Origin: Ophthalmolycus amberensis | Taxonomy: Eukaryota > Chordata > Actinopteri > Perciformes > Zoarcidae | Direction of reading: 5' to 3' | Assembly (NCBI GenBank): GCA_024529925.1 | Contig: JAFEUB010001787.1 | Location: 1,107,501 to 1,171,500 of the forward strand | DNA length: 64,000 nucleotides | Part shown: positions 37,743 through 52,194 of the stretch, one piece after another | How positions within the stretch are numbered: the first letter of the stretch is position 1 | Layout of the letters: each line of letters begins with the position of its first letter | Made by a program: the position numbers and the translations under genes | Notes under the pieces: model-generated | What the model saw: the letters and a program-made list of their open reading frames with translations, nothing else | Database searches by the model: none | What the model was told of the DNA's origin: nothing

Positions 37743-40251
37743 TCAGAGCCGATTACAGCTGTGAGGTCAAGAGAAGCTAATATGACTTTGTCTGGAACTG
37801 CCCGGTGTGGCCCCGAGGCCGCTGGATTACATGCACGAAGGGATTCTAAAATAGAAAAGTATACAGTGCAAGAATTAAATACTGAGGAGGCAGAGGGGGA
37901 TAGAAACATGTTTTCACTTTGTTTGCAAAAGCTTAAGAAAGAGCAAAACCCAATAAACACAGGTGAGCTGGAAGACCTGTTGTATTCTCTGTGTATCAGC
38001 TGAGGAGTATTGAGTTGTTTCCCCTACAGCTTTGAAAGATCAGGTGTTGTGTGCACAACAATGTGCTGTAGAGAACACAAATCATTTTCCTCTGGCTCGC
38101 GAGAATATTTTCTCCTCTACAACAGCTAGAATACATAAGAAAACTAATTAAATAGGCAACCAATAGTGTACCGTCTAATAAATACTACGCACAGTGCTTC
38201 GCTAAAGGCCTCGAGTCTGACCGACCGTCCCCGTTCTGCCTGTGATACAGCAGAAAGCAATAACTGGAAAGGCCATTTTTATTTCACCGGGCACAAAAAC
38301 AATTATAAATCGTATTTTTTTGGAAAAATCTGCCATTTCCATACGCATTCAATTCATTCACACCATGAATCCATCTATTCATCCATCATATAGATTTCGA
38401 TTGGTATTCTTGTCTTGCAGGTTTATGGGTGTTGACCATCTGGTCACAGCATGGGATCAGGTACTGTAGGCTCTCTGAAGGCTGCATCAATGCACATATA
38501 CAAAGATACACGTATAGAGTACTGTACAGAGTACAGAGACAGGGTACTGTACTGCAAGTCACAAAGTTTCCTGGAAAGTTCTCGTGTTGTTTTATTCTTT
38601 TTCCTTTAAAACAGCAGGAAAGCTAAATTGGGGCAGGATGAAAACACCCTGCAACCTGAAGTCACACTGCAGCCATCTTTGAGATGATACTGACCTCAAC
38701 TGAGCAGACTGAGCTGAGCTACCGGATGCCATATTAATGACATATAGGGGTTTTTTTGCATTTAAAAGGGAAAAATCTTCTGTTTCAGCCAGAGCCTTCT
38801 TCAGAGCAAACGCTTCATGGCATAACGTCCAAGCATATCACTATCGTAATGAGAGACAAAGAAACTGGTGAAATGTAAATCATTTTCCTCCTCGTCTTTG
38901 AAATATGGGATGTGCTCCATTTTCAAATTTTTGGGAATATGCTCACCGTTTTAGCACTCTCCCGTTAATCCCATTGTTGAAGCGCAGCCTCCTTTTCTGA
39001 CACTATATGAGCTCCCGTTTAAAAGGGCAAATACAGGGAAGTGGCTACAATTCCAGCTCTGCTAGCCCAGTCTTATTCTGTTGTTCACCTCCAAAGAGAG
39101 AGAAGTGAAAGATGTGTTGGTGTGAAAATGAAATGCTGAGCTTTCAAGTACCATCAACTTCAAGGTAGAGTTAGAGAGACGGAGAAAAATTGTAAAAGTG
39201 TAGCGAGTGTAGAAAGAAGTACCAGCTCACAGAGTCCGAACCCACCCAGAAAATATAAAAATAAATAAATAGACATGCCATTGTCAAAACAATTGCTTCA
39301 GAGTTTCAACACCTAGTCAAGCGTCTTGCCAGGTGCCAATGTGTGTCTAACTCACTGCTGTTAAAAAGAATGCCGCTGTCTTTGTGGAAGTATGCAAACT
39401 AGAAGTAAACAATGCAGGTAGAATGTAAAGTTTTTGGGAAAACAGTTGGTAGCCTGATGCCTACCACCGTCTTTCTCTCTAAAAGGTGGATGACTGTAGA
39501 TCAATAATGTGTGTGTATGTACTGTATACGGGTATGTGAGGTGACCTACTTTATCTCAATGTGTGACTTGTGCGAGTGTCTGCTGGGGTTCAAGTATGTT
39601 TCACCGCTCATCGTCAGAATCCCTCGACACACATGAGCTTTCACGCAGCAATCTGAAAATGTACAGCGCCATTTTAGAGAAGTATGTGGCAGCAGCAGCT
39701 GAGATGGAGCGGTCTGTTGAAGGTGGAGTCTGCTATTCTAATCCCGTATACTGCTTTGTCATCTCCTGACCGTCAGCTAACTGTCCGCCCTGTGTGCGTC
39801 CTGGCTCAGTAAATGGGAAACAGACCGGTTCAGACAGACCACTCGGGCCGTACCAAGTTTTATTTTTACATTGGAATTCATTATTGGAATTTCAAATGAA
39901 GCTTTGAATGTCTGGCCTCATGTATAAATAAATATCTTCAATTTGAACAAGGTTACTCATAGGATCAAACTATTTAGTCTCTTTTTTTAATAAATGAAAA
40001 AAATATAACTGAGTGTTTAAAAACAGGCTCGTCTATACATCCCTGGTGAGCCAAGTCTGACTGGTCAAAGAGTCATTCTAGCCACAGTGACGATATTATA
40101 AAACATGCAACAGTAGAGTGGTACATAACCATCGTGAGAAATAAACTTCAGTGAAGATTGCTCTCCAAGGTGTAACATTATGAGGACTCCTGCTTTATCC
40201 AAAACAAAACAAAAGAAAATACGTGTGTACAAATTGCAGATGTGCCAAACA

Positions 40252-40386
40252 TTGAACCCATCATTTCTGTGATTAATTTCCTCCCAGGTGTAAATGATAT
40301 TGCGTCCTGATCATATTTCATTAAACCCATCATTTCTGTGATTAATGTCCTCCAAGGTATAATTATATTGAGTCGTGATCACAGTA
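40252..40386 (+). repeat. Tandem duplication, unit about 69 bp
   Basis: Two adjacent copies start TTGAACCCATCATTTCTGTG (40,252) and TTAAACCCATCATTTCTGTG (40,321). Both continue through GATTAAT, a CCTCC(C/A)AGGT segment and a final TGATCA(T/C)-like part. They differ at roughly one base in eight, so the duplication is not recent. Confidence 0.8.
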
Positions 40387-43300
40387 TAATAAAAGAAGAA
40401 AGAAAAGAAAATGCATACATGTCTAAATTCGCAATAGGACCATTGTTATTAACAATGTTTTACTTGCAATCGAATTGCATACAGAAATAGCGTACATGCC
40501 ATGGAGTCTGACTTCTAGGATCATGCATTAAAACGTTTGGCCATGGTTGTACCTCTGCATCAGACACTGTAGTGTTGGGCTGTGGGTCAACATGTTGTTT
40601 ACGCATGTATCAGAATGGACACCACTCTAATTGACAACAAATCAGGGTTGTGTACTCTGTGGTGATGCATCACGTCACGCTTCAAACGATTTGGGTCGGC
40701 TGAATATTTCTGAATACATCAGCAGAAGACAGAGTGAAAATCATGTTTCTGAGGTTTTCATCTGTGGGATTTAAAATCCTCATCCTCAAAACCAGCACAT
40801 TGAAGCATGTTCATGGAATATCTCAGAGATTGATCAAAGGGGATAATCTCTCTCTCTCTGTGCCCGCCGGACTGCCCTCAAATTCTTGTTTATCCATATG
40901 TTGGCTTAAGTATGTACATTTCTTTTTGAATACTTCTATCGAAAGTATAATATATTCGGCATAAGAAATGATAGTTTCCCCAATCAATCGGCTGCAGATA
41001 AAAAGCTGGTTTCCGTCTGATCGGCCCTGACTGGTGACCGTTCGGTCACTCTCAGATCTCCGGTCACATTGATACACATGACAGAGTTCTTCAGCTTGAG
41101 TGAAGAAGATAGCTAACATTAACAGGAGTTTGCATTGACAATGGATTGAAGCTCTACTCCGTAAAACGACTATTGGACCAAGGTAAATTATAACACTATC
41201 ACGATGTGTTCCAATGTAATACTGTTAAATCTAGTTCTTGCCTAAAAGCTTGTATAAAGTTGGTTGAAGGAGATTTTTTCAAAGCAATATAAAATATATA
41301 TTAGGAATTTAAACACTAACACTAGCTCTAAGCAGCTTATAATATTTAGTTTAAACAACTAATGCCAAGATTACTTTTTTTAATCAAAGCAAGTATTTCA
41401 ATAGAAATAAAACCATGTGAATTCCTAATCATTTAAATGTGTGATTTTATGCAACCATGATGGATGACAATAAAGTAAAAAACAAAGTAAAAGGATAACA
41501 TTTAGAATTTTGTATTGTTTACACTGACTGCGCAATAGTGGAAATTCATGTTTGGGATGTTCCGGGACGATGGTAAAAAAAAAAAAGATAGCCTTGCTGT
41601 CAATTATAGTTCTTACAAAGAAAATGTGAAGAGGCCAAGAACATTGCAATCTGTGCATTTCTAGATAAAACTGTATGGAGCACGGCGGAACTACAGAAGC
41701 TAGACCAGCTTCCACATTTTGATTCCGTTGCTTCAGCAGACCCATCTGACTTTTTCACCTTCATGCCTATTTCAAAAGAACAACTGATCCACGAGTCGAC
41801 CCACCACCAGAGACAACCCTCAGCTTCTGTAGGCAACGTGCATTGGATCTGAGAACTGGATGTTGTTGTGACATTACCTTGCAGCACATATAGCTATCTG
41901 AAAAGGTCAGTGCAGCAGGGCCTGTATGAGTTCAGACACTCCGATTGAGAGGCTCGGTGAGAGAGAGGAAAGGCACAGAAGAAGAGCGAGGGCATTGGCT
42001 TTGACCTAGACAGGGAGTAAACAAACAAACAGCCTGCCAGGCTATCAGCACACAGAGTGAACAAACAAATCTCCCTCATATCTATGGAAGCGAGCCAGGT
42101 GTCACGCAGGTTAAAAAGGTGAGGTGTTGGAACATTGATGCGACTTTGGCAGCAAATCCCTACAATCCCGATAGAACCTTTTTTCTCTCACTAATTGATC
42201 GATGACACATATGCTTTAAATTTTCATGTCTCAGGATCACTGCCCCAACTGAATGACTTCCCCGTCTGAAGGTTGTAGACCAATGAGGCGATTCAACCGA
42301 CTGAGCATTGATTACTGTTTCACAGAGAGCTTCGCTCATTCAAGTCCTAAACGCAACATCAGGTTTCATCCATCATTCATGGCTCGCTCTTGCTAATGTC
42401 ACAGAGCGAAACCTAGACTTGCCCGCTGTCAATAATGTATGCGAGCAGAGCGTTGCTGTCCAATCACGTCCATCACAAAGTGTGATCATGTAGAGCCGGG
42501 AGTGAGCAGCTTCTCCTGACACACAGCACATCTCACCGATTGGTTCCTTCTCCTCAGCTTGAAATTGTGCCGAGTGCGGAAGTCTGTTCAAACCTTCGCT
42601 CTCTCGGCGTGCCTTAGCATGACGCTGGCAGAGCAGTATCTGCACTGTATTCGGTGAGCCACTATTAAAGCTGCTCATAAATGTCAAATGTGAGCGTCTG
42701 GTTGCTGGTTTTTATTGGACAATGTGTGGAGGAAGCCTTATTGATTACTTGCCATATTGTCCTACTTCTTGACCGGTAGACAATGATGGGGCCAATAAAT
42801 AAAGGTCAGAGCATCAATAAAAACAGCTCTGTTACTGTATCACTCGGACACGAACATTCAGTGAACACACAGATTACACACACATGCTTAAACTAAACCC
42901 ACACATCACAAAATACAGCTGGGATCAAACTCGATCTCCTTGAAAGGTCACTTGCCAATAATGTGCAGTTAAGTGTCAGACATGCGTGAGCTCTGCGTTA
43001 TTATTTTTTGGTTCCACTCCAGCACTGTTTATTGAAATTTCATTAACTCAATCTCTGTTATTGTAATTACACAGACATCTTTTGCAACAAATAAAAGTTA
43101 ATGAGTTTTTATGAGAATGGCTTGACGTGACCTTTTTAGTTATTCATTTATATCCCCCCCCTCCACTTCCTCATGTCCCTGTCAAACTGCACAGTGGAAG
43201 GGTCCCACACACGGTGGGACTGGGAGGGATGGACATTACCCACCCAAACACACACAAAAACACACTGCCAGAAACACCCTTTCAAAAGCACAATGACTCC

Positions 43301-46300
43301 CTTTCTCCCTCCCTGTTTTCCATAGATCATTTGGCCTTGTCATCCATAAATCTGCAAAATGCCCTTTTCAAGCTGCTCATAAACACCTCATAGATCTCCA
43401 AAAATGCCACCACACTCTGAGGCAAGAGCTGTGCGCTCGTGAGCCCACAGCGGTTCAGCTTTCTACTGTCAGGAAGTGATGAATGTCACACTGAATGAGT
43501 ACATTTCAGTCTGCCAGGCAAGGCCGGCAGGTTTTGGGTTGAGGTGTCCAAGAGGGGTAAATGTTATTAACGTGTATGGCCTAAAACATTATTTAAGTTG
43601 CATAGTCTTTGACTTGAATTTGCATAGCAAAGCCGCATACCAACAGAAAGCTCTGAACTGTGTTGTGCTACTTTAAAGTATGCAACATTAAATGATTCGA
43701 TATCACAAAACATGAGAATGGGCCTGTTTTTAATCACTGTAAGCCACTCTTCATTACAGATAATAAAGGGTGGGAAATGCTATCTCACTCCTTTTTGTAA
43801 TATTGAAAAGCTGAAAAGTGAAGGACTTGCAGCTTTGATACATGGAACTGTATAACAAGACAAGCACAGTCAACACAAACTGTATTCTTTTGATACCAAC
43901 ATAAATAGATTTGATGTGAACAGGGAGACTTAATCAAACTGAAAAAAAGGCGCTTCTAAATTCAGCAAAAACACTGACTATCAAATTCTCTTTCCTTCCC
44001 ATACACTGAATTAATGCCATCAGAATCATTATGTGACCCAGTGGTGTATTAGCCTGCTCTTTACTAGCAGGAGCTCCATTATCTTATTGCCTTTAATGTC
44101 AGAAAAATAAGGGGGTAAGGTGGACGATGGCCGCGTTCAACCCACAGAGAGCAGCAAATCCAATAACACAGGGAAGATAGATGTTGAGGAGAGAAGATAG
44201 AGCTTAACTCCAACGCTATTACAACATCTATTGTTTTTCAATGCTGATGTAAATTACCTTGAGCAGCTTCAAGCGCCATTTTGCATTCCATAATTCATGT
44301 TTGTCGCAAAGTGAATCAAGTAATAATAACTTTATGTGTACAGCATTTCTCTAAAACAATATTCACACTTTCATAATCAGAAAAAAACTCCAGCTGCATT
44401 AACATCCACAACCAGGCCAGTAAAAAGATGCGATATCGTCAATAGGGGAAAGAGGTTCAAGTAAAGAATACTGTAGTGCTTTGGTTAAACATCATAGTGT
44501 GGTGATGTGTTCCTCATGTTAGTTGGGAGCACATGAAACATAAGCAGGATATGAGAACCAGTCTAGACTGTGGTCTGACCTAGCTTTAATAAGTTGATTA
44601 CCAAAGACGAGTAACTCAGCTATCACATGTCATCACCTGTCGTTTTGTACCATCTTGTACTTGGTTTAGAATACATTCTCCCTCTAATTGAATCGCAGGC
44701 CTTGCGCCTCAGTCACCCTAAGTGCAGTTACTTGGTGCCATCCGTGTTAGAATATATCAGAAAATAGAGTATGGCATTGTTCTGACCTGCCCCAGTGAAC
44801 CATACTAATGGAACAAATGCTCCAGAGTTTAAACCAATTCAACAGAAAAAGCTTAGTGTGAACACAGCCTCAGACAGGGTTTACAGGATAATTCACATTC
44901 ACGGCCAAATAAACCAAAATACACAGAAAGATCAGAGAGGCAGACAGCGCAAACACTGCAGCGTACACCAGGAAATCCTCAGAAAACAATCATGACTGCA
45001 AAGGCAGGTGAACATCTTTAAAGAGGCCAAGGTAGCACCTACAGCTGTGCAATACACGAGGTTTACCTGAGGTTTAACTTGGCAACCACCTCCTTCACTA
45101 GCAGGCTCTGTCAGCTGGACATCGGCTTTGATAGAAAGTGCAAAACTGGAGAAGAAATGGGATTTCTAAATGGAAGGCATTGTGTTTGCCAGACAGCAGC
45201 CACAGCTCGATGTGTTTGAGAGAATGAGTTTCCGCCTGTGGCAGCACTGTACCCAAAAAGGGGCTTTAGGTCCTGCTAGAGATTGGGGACATCCTTTTCT
45301 GCCTGAGATGTATGCATCAGTGTCTTGAACCCAGCACTGCTGCTCAGGCTCACTCCTCATTTCTCCCCCTTAAACTCTCTAAGATGAGAGCGTTGAGCGG
45401 CTCTGTGAGCTACTGATGTGTCGCAGACAAATCACTGCAGTGAAAGTTGACTGGACTCACGGCTCGCTGCCAAAAAGCTAAGAACAAGAGAAGGGCTTTG
45501 GAGGAGACGGAAGGGAGTTGACTGGTCTCTTTTATTTGCCTCCTCTGCCTCAGAGCCACTTTTACACTCCAAAAAGCTTGATCACTCATGTATGCAGGTC
45601 AGATTCAAGCATGTTTCAGTAGCAAAGGTCCTCAAGGACGGGGTATTACAAATCACCATTTTTACCAGTTGGTAAGAGTTTTTCTGATTTTCTCTCTCAT
45701 GCTGTATTTTACTCATTTATAAAACGGTGCAAAGGATCTACACTAAATCCAAAATCGACTTGGAATTGTCCGCACACGGTCATATCACGCTCTTTACGCG
45801 CCCACATTCAACCAGAAATGGGCCGGCTGATGAATGGCTGTTTGCGGTGAATCATGGCAACTCTGGCAGTGACTGCAGCATCACCGCCATAATGTGTATG
45901 TTTACAGCAAAGAGAGCGATTGCTTGCCAGATGATCGTCTAAAAATGGAAGTTTGATCGGTAAACACAATTTATTTATGAATTTAAGTCTTGGTGAACAG
46001 CCAGCATTATGATTCGGACTCATAGTGAGGATATGGAGGGATTGTGCGAGCAATGTCACTGGCTTTATTTCCAGACTTTGATAATTTACACAAACTGTAT
46101 GTGCAGGTGGTGAGCATGTGCAGGGTGAGGTGGACTGGAGGAGGCAGAGGACTCCAGAACTCAGACACTTGCATCGGTTCATTTTTAGCTTTTCTATGTA
46201 CAACGTATGAATAAAGCATGAAATAATAAACTAAGTTGTGGTCACTACAGTGATTTTACACAAACAATATATACAAAAAACAAAATCTAGTTTGGTGATA

Positions 46301-47915
46301 TATGCACAGTATTAAGAGGATTATTGAAAACTAATGACGCTCTGTTTTGGCTTATATCTTTTACAACTGAAAGGCGCTTATCGAATAGATAGGACTCGCT
46401 AGTAGAAGCATTACACTACTGGTTTGAATGTTTATGATAAAGTCATCTATAAATAACATGGTATATGAAGCTAAATTAAACGTGTGAGAGGCCTCATTAT
46501 AATACAATAATTCACACTAACAGTTCATTTCTACAATCTGGCTTCATTTCACCACCTCACCATCTGCGTCGCCAATATCCCCCGTCTCCACAATGTCCGC
46601 CACAAGGTTCAGAGTTTCTGTACAGGTGCGCACATTCCCCCGTCAAGTTTGTGTGGGACACTACTCCTCTTTAAAGGGCAAATTTTGTGCATATGGTACG
46701 TTTATAAATGACACCCCAGGACCTTTTGGACAATTATGAGTTAATGAGTGCCTTTGGCACTGGCACCTGCCTATTTAGAATGTGGGATAAACAGCCGGCG
46801 GGCTCTGAGCTGGGCACAGTGTGCTGGCTTTAGTCAGCAGCAGCAGGTGAAAGCATGAGCACAATGGCATCTAGCAGCAGTACAATGGCGCTTCCTGGAC
46901 ACAGCATTGAAATATTAAAAAGCAGCCCAATTTATGTCCTCTCAATAATTAATTGTACATTAATTTATTTTCTACATTGATTATCCATTGAGAGGACAAC
47001 TATATTGCTTTTGCATCTTCAGCCCTATTTCTACAAAGCACATTCTTTGGACCAATACTAGATTTGACTTTAATACGGACCATTTAACATCCTACCACAC
47101 ATTTTTAAACAGACTTCCAGCCCACCACTGTTTCCATTTATTCCGTTCCGTACTCCTTGGGACAGGTTATGTTCAATTACTTTGGGTTCTATGTTTAGTG
47201 TCACATGATAACTTGAAATGAATACTGTGTCAGTATAAAATGTTACATGTCAGCCATCAAGCACCAATCTAGATGAAACACACAACGGTCACAAATAGAG
47301 TGCTGCAGGTCTAATTCCTGAAATCCGGTAATGAGTCAGCATTTTTGCACCTCCGGTTCCCTCGTCTCAAGTCGATGAGTTTTTTCAATGGGTTTTTGGT
47401 CAGAATCCTGAAATAAGGTCAGCGGACACCACAAGCTGAAATGATTGTGACAACATAAACCCCGCCTGTGAATTCTGAAGTTTAGCTGTCTTTAAAAGAT
47501 GGCTTAATGAGACAACTAAACGTCATCACGCCAAACACTTATCCACCTTTAGCTTAGTGGTGCTTAAGTTAAGTCACGCAACCATAGTTTGTATATAGCC
47601 AGACGTTAACTTTTTTAAGAGCTTGTAATTATTCTTCTAAAATCGTAAAGATGGTGTTCATTTCAGAAGATTATCTTGTTGAACGAAACATGTCAGTATC
47701 AGCTAAAGTTAATTTCTGCATCAATCCAAAATTCACTGGAGGAATCCCATTGGCTCTTCATCCAGGGAACCAGTGCGACACTAACCTACAGGCTGGCCTA
47801 CACACACACTTCATACTGCAACACTATGTCAAACAGCCGTTTGCTGATCATAAATGTATGGTGTGTGGCTCTTTACCTTTTTTTCTTATGCCTTCTACCT
47901 GCATGTCTTGCCCAG

Positions 47916-48143
47916 ACATACAAAGTCACATGGATGCACCTGTACCAGATTATGTCCAGCGCAGGGGGAGCAACAGTGTGCAGTCAGCAGTACCTGCAGC
48001 ATTTCATGCCAGGCCTCTCCGAGTGGCTGACCAATCCAGACTGTGTCATTTCCACCTCAGTGGCATTCTACCTGCTCACAGACCGGCTCCTGTCTCTGCT
48101 GCCCACCACCAGTGCAATGGCACGCACACACACACATCACTGA
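47916..48143 (+). CDS. Candidate exon or gene fragment, product not recognised
   Basis: A pyrimidine-rich stretch ending CTGCATGTCTTGCCCAG looks like a good 3' splice site. It is followed in phase 0 by about 70 codons reading TYKVTWMHLYQIMSSAGG, then words such as QQYLQHFMPGLSEWLTNPD and VAFYLLTDRLLSLLP. Third positions are mostly G or C, unlike the AT-rich surroundings. The amphipathic leucine-rich pattern suggests helical (possibly armadillo/HEAT-like) protein. The frame ends in ARTHTHH and TGA, formed by a small CA repeat that looks like noise. No strong 5' splice site (GTAAGT-like) is visible in frame and no polyadenylation signal follows nearby. It may be a real internal exon with a weak donor, a terminal exon, or a displaced pseudo-exon. 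I could not name the family. Confidence 0.4.
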   Translation, partial: TYKVTWMHLYQIMSSAGGATVCSQQYLQHFMPGLSEWLTNPDCVISTSVAFYLLTDRLLSLLPTTSAMARTHTHH

Positions 48144-51100
48144 AAAACAAGGCCATATCACAGTGGTTCCCTGGCGGAAGACAGACGGCGTAAACAAATC
48201 CGTCTCATCAACTCGTGTGGAATCTGTGTTTTAGCGTAGGTCTGTGCTCCGTCGCTGCATGGATGTTTTGTGTGTGAATTAAGTACAAGGCTCCATTTGA
48301 ATTCATATAGTAAATTGGTAAAGTTCCAGCTCAATCATGGCTCAACATTAACACCCCAGTGGGAGAGGATAAAAGGATAATACCAGGTTGATTATTCATT
48401 ACCAGCAAAGTGGGTGTAGCTATTGTGTCTTGTTGCCATGGAAGTATCATGGGGATATAGTTACATTTGGTCCCAATCTTGCCGTTCACTTCAAGCTTGC
48501 TCTCCCGTCTAAAGGGCCAAAACAGCCTCTTTGTCAGAAGGAGCACAAACAAAACACGGAATCAACCCTTACCTCCATCTGCCCTTAATTAACTAAATCA
48601 ACCGGTTAGCCTTTTGAGATACTTGCGTCATGGTCTTTGAAACCAAGAGGGGGACAGAATGATGCAGATGGTGGTTGTCTGGGCTCGTTGTATATATATA
48701 TATCTGCCAAAAACAACACTGTGATGCACATAGAAAAACACAAAAAAATATTGGGCTGAATATCAATAGATGAATGAGACAGCAGCTTTAGTGGGAGGCA
48801 GACTGCAGACACAGTTCTGAGTCACTACAAACTAAGTGCTCTGACCTCCTCCAGTGGCAATGAAGACTCAAAGAACAAAGCCCAAGATCCTTACTCATAC
48901 AGTGCAACAGAGATATACCGAATGCTCGAGGTAATATAAATGTAATATTGCTACTGAGTATTATATGGATTACAGTATCAGCTCCAATCAATCCCTTCCA
49001 CTACATATTTGAAGGAAGCTTTGCGTGGGGATGCAGGATCACGGAGCTAGAAGTCCACCAGGGAAGATAATCCACTATCTTGTCTGTACAAGCTGGCATC
49101 CCTCCACTACTCTGTGTTGGAGGGGGAATAAAGAGGGTCAGATTTATTGGTATTCAATCCCACGCTAAAGCAACGGTCGTTCCTGGCGATTGCTTTCAGG
49201 TAAAGTGACTGTCAGGACTTCTGCCTATAGAAGCTCCGAGAGCAGAGGAAATGAAATCACACTAAAGCCAGCTCTGCCTTTTCATCACAATAAAAAAAAG
49301 GGGAGGCGGTATTATCGTCTCGCAAGGAAAAGGGAGAGGTGAACTGTCAGCGGGTAATAGACCTAACGTAGTAAAGTGTTGAAAAGGTCAGTGCGTCTTC
49401 AAGAGTTAAGCCAGGGAGAACAGCCCCAGTGACAATAGAGTAATAGCGTTTTTAAGCTTGATCAGACATGTGAACAGCAGAACAATTCTCTTTGGGATTG
49501 TGATTTCCTTCATCCGCTCTCGCTTTGCTCTCGCTCGCTCTTGTTCTTGCCTCAGTATTCATGAGCTAAGTCTTTCACTGTGCCGTCTCATTTTTACAAT
49601 ATTTCACAATCCACAGTCGATACTGGTGACTTTGTATGACTTTGTTGCTACGGCGGACCTAAATTAATCCAAAGCTAAACAACAAGCATTAGGGGAAGGC
49701 ATTATGTGTATTGTAACTCTGCTGTAAAGATGATTAAAAAAAAGGCATGGCTTAGTGGAAGGCAGAGACAAGAGCTGGCAGAGGAAATGGGACTAGAAGC
49801 TGTGCTCATTTTAGAAACTTGGCATGAACTCTTAGCATAACAAGATGAACCCTATTTTCACACAAACTATGTTTTCTGCATTTACAGTGAAATCGTGTAA
49901 TTCCTCACATCCAGGATGACCTCTAGTCTGATTCTGCCGCTCGGTCTAAATGATCCCCTGGCAACAGGCCTCCACAGGGGCGAGAGGAGATGATAAAGGG
50001 TCAACATTATCACCAGCACACACTGCCCCTGGCATTCTACTGTTTGCAATTAGTGTACTATATGTCCTTTTCAGGCTCCGATAGTCATAAAGCCCTTTAA
50101 TTAGAAGACTGAGTCAATATTTATCTTCCCTGCTCAACTTGTGAGCAGTCACGCCAGAGGATGTGTGTCAATGTGTTGTGTGTTTATGGTAATGTGTGAT
50201 TAAGTCCTCTTGCTGAGGAGGATGGCTGAGAATAAATGCAGCGCTACGTTGTGAAAAAAGGAATAATTACAATAATTATCTCAGAATGTGAGAATAAAGT
50301 CTGTTTCCTTGCATTGCATTGGCATAATCATATAGATGCTGATGAAACGGAAGGCTGTTATTAAGGTCTATGCCTGTTTGGTAAAGCATCATTTACGGCA
50401 GTGGGAGAAGCGGATGTACAGAGGAGAAAAGGTGAAACGTCTCCACACGCTTTCAGAGACAAGCCTATTATACTTCTCTGTTGTTCCTTTTCGTGGATAT
50501 TACCATTCCATCTGTCAACCTGCCTGCGAGACACACAGAGGCCCCGCTGAAAGCCTCACACATGCGTCCCATGATTCCCGCAGACACGGCATCTCCAGCC
50601 TGGCGTCACTACGATGTGCTGCCCCGCTGCACTCAGTGTGCCCCTCAAGCTGTTCCATTTCCTCTGACAAATATCACCCTGGGCAATCCATCAGAGACAC
50701 AAGCCGGATCTCAACGTGTTGGACCATTTTGTCACCGCTGCTGCCACATTGTTATGTCATGCAGCTTCTTCCCGTCCTCCAATTAGCCAAATGTCTCTTC
50801 ACATGCCTTTACATTACATTTCTCTTTGCATCTTCCTGACTGATTCACCCAACTCCGCCTGAACCAGCCCTTTATGTCCCATTCTCTGCTGTGCAATCGA
50901 TGAGCTTCCACCTTCGGCAATGTATGCGTTGCTGTCCCAGTGATCCATAACAAGTTTTTTGCCATCCTTTTTGTGTTTTCGATTGGTTTTCTGAACCACA
51001 TGGCACTTTGTGACAAGGGAGGCTAGGCTGATTCACCAGGGTCTTGCCTTACGCAAAGACCACGCCGAGTTTAATGGTAGCTTAGTCAGTGAGAACAGGA

Positions 51101-52194
51101 AGGGAATCGTGTCGCAATTTGGCCCCAAATCTCTCGCCGTCTTCTCCACACTCTCGCAGAAGCGGACAGATTGTGTCAGATTACCAAAGCTCTCGATAAG
51201 CCTCGTTATTTCATTCATAAAATGCTAAAGCAAATTGGAAGCTGTGTAGAAATAAATGAATAAATAAAGCAGAAGTTTTATCCTTGGTGTTGTCAAGTCT
51301 CACTCAGCAGCGAGGCGGGAGAGCTCTGATGAGCCACAAGCACAAACAGCTTGCAACTTGAGTGACAGCCTTGCAGCAGCAGGCGCATCAGCAATCAGAC
51401 CTCATTTCCTAGTAATTTGGTGTCGCCGGAGCTGTATTAACTCCATAGGTGGTCCTGTCTGTTTGGAAGGCTCAATAAATATCATAGAATCATCCCTGTT
51501 CACAGGAGATCCATTAAAGTTAAAATAAATGCCACCGTGTTTGTGAGGATATCAGCAGTGATGCCACTGTAGCTGCTTTAGGTAATGTCCAAAAACTAAT
51601 TTGAGTCCCACATGCTGTGATCAAGGCCTCTGCTGTACATACTCGAGTGCAGTACAGAGTGTTTCGTGCCTGTATCGACGGTGGCTCAAGTCACACTCTC
51701 AAGTCGGGGCTCAGGGGCACGACGGGAGGCATTCTCTACTCCATATCAATAATGTCATATTACAGGAGCAGGCTTGTTAGGCTGGCAGAGGGAGGGGGAT
51801 AACAGTCCTCTCTGAAGCTCAGCTGGCCAGTGTTTGAAGTGGAATCCCAGAAGAGAGGCGGGACTGAGGATTGGTGAGGGTTTTCTTGCCGTCTGTGTTG
51901 ACATCTTCTGAGCATTGCTGTGGTCCAAATACTCCTCCATGCTCACCTGGTTCACCCTGCTGTTTCTTCCCCACCACACTGCCTCTTCACGTGTATTTTT
52001 TTTATAACTCAATGCACAAACTAGTTGTCCAAGAAAGGGACTCAGGGGTTCTCCCGATGCATGGAGTCTTAAAGATCTCTTATCAGTCACAATACAGTCA
52101 GCCATCATTTTCACCAGCAGCTTGGGGTTACAGAGCGGAACTGGTTGACTGGGATCAACAGTTCACAGCTACTGTAGGAAAGAGGTTCAATGAG
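48144..52194. other. Non-coding stretch, no gene supported
   Basis: Apart from the left flank of the candidate exon, nothing is recognisable. The segment at about 49,910-50,160 is of mixed composition with AT-rich regulatory-looking words, but no comparison is possible here. Confidence 0.5.

Larger units (their letters stand above)
36043..47915. other. Long non-coding stretch, no gene supported
   Basis: About 11.9 kb without a recognisable gene. It contains a G14 run at 36,822-36,835, the C19 run at 37,724 and the 69-bp tandem duplication at 40,252. Open frames of 60-119 codons are scattered on both strands without motifs or splice context. Confidence 0.55.

Noticed and set aside
47651..48193. 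180-codon frame overlapping the candidate exon in another phase
   Set aside because: The other phase, starting at the splice-site-like sequence, has the more protein-like composition; this one is probably its shadow.
50336..50839. 167-codon plus-strand frame with an overlapping 101-codon frame
   Set aside because: No domain, no splice or start context, and two overlapping frames of equal quality; composition explains both.
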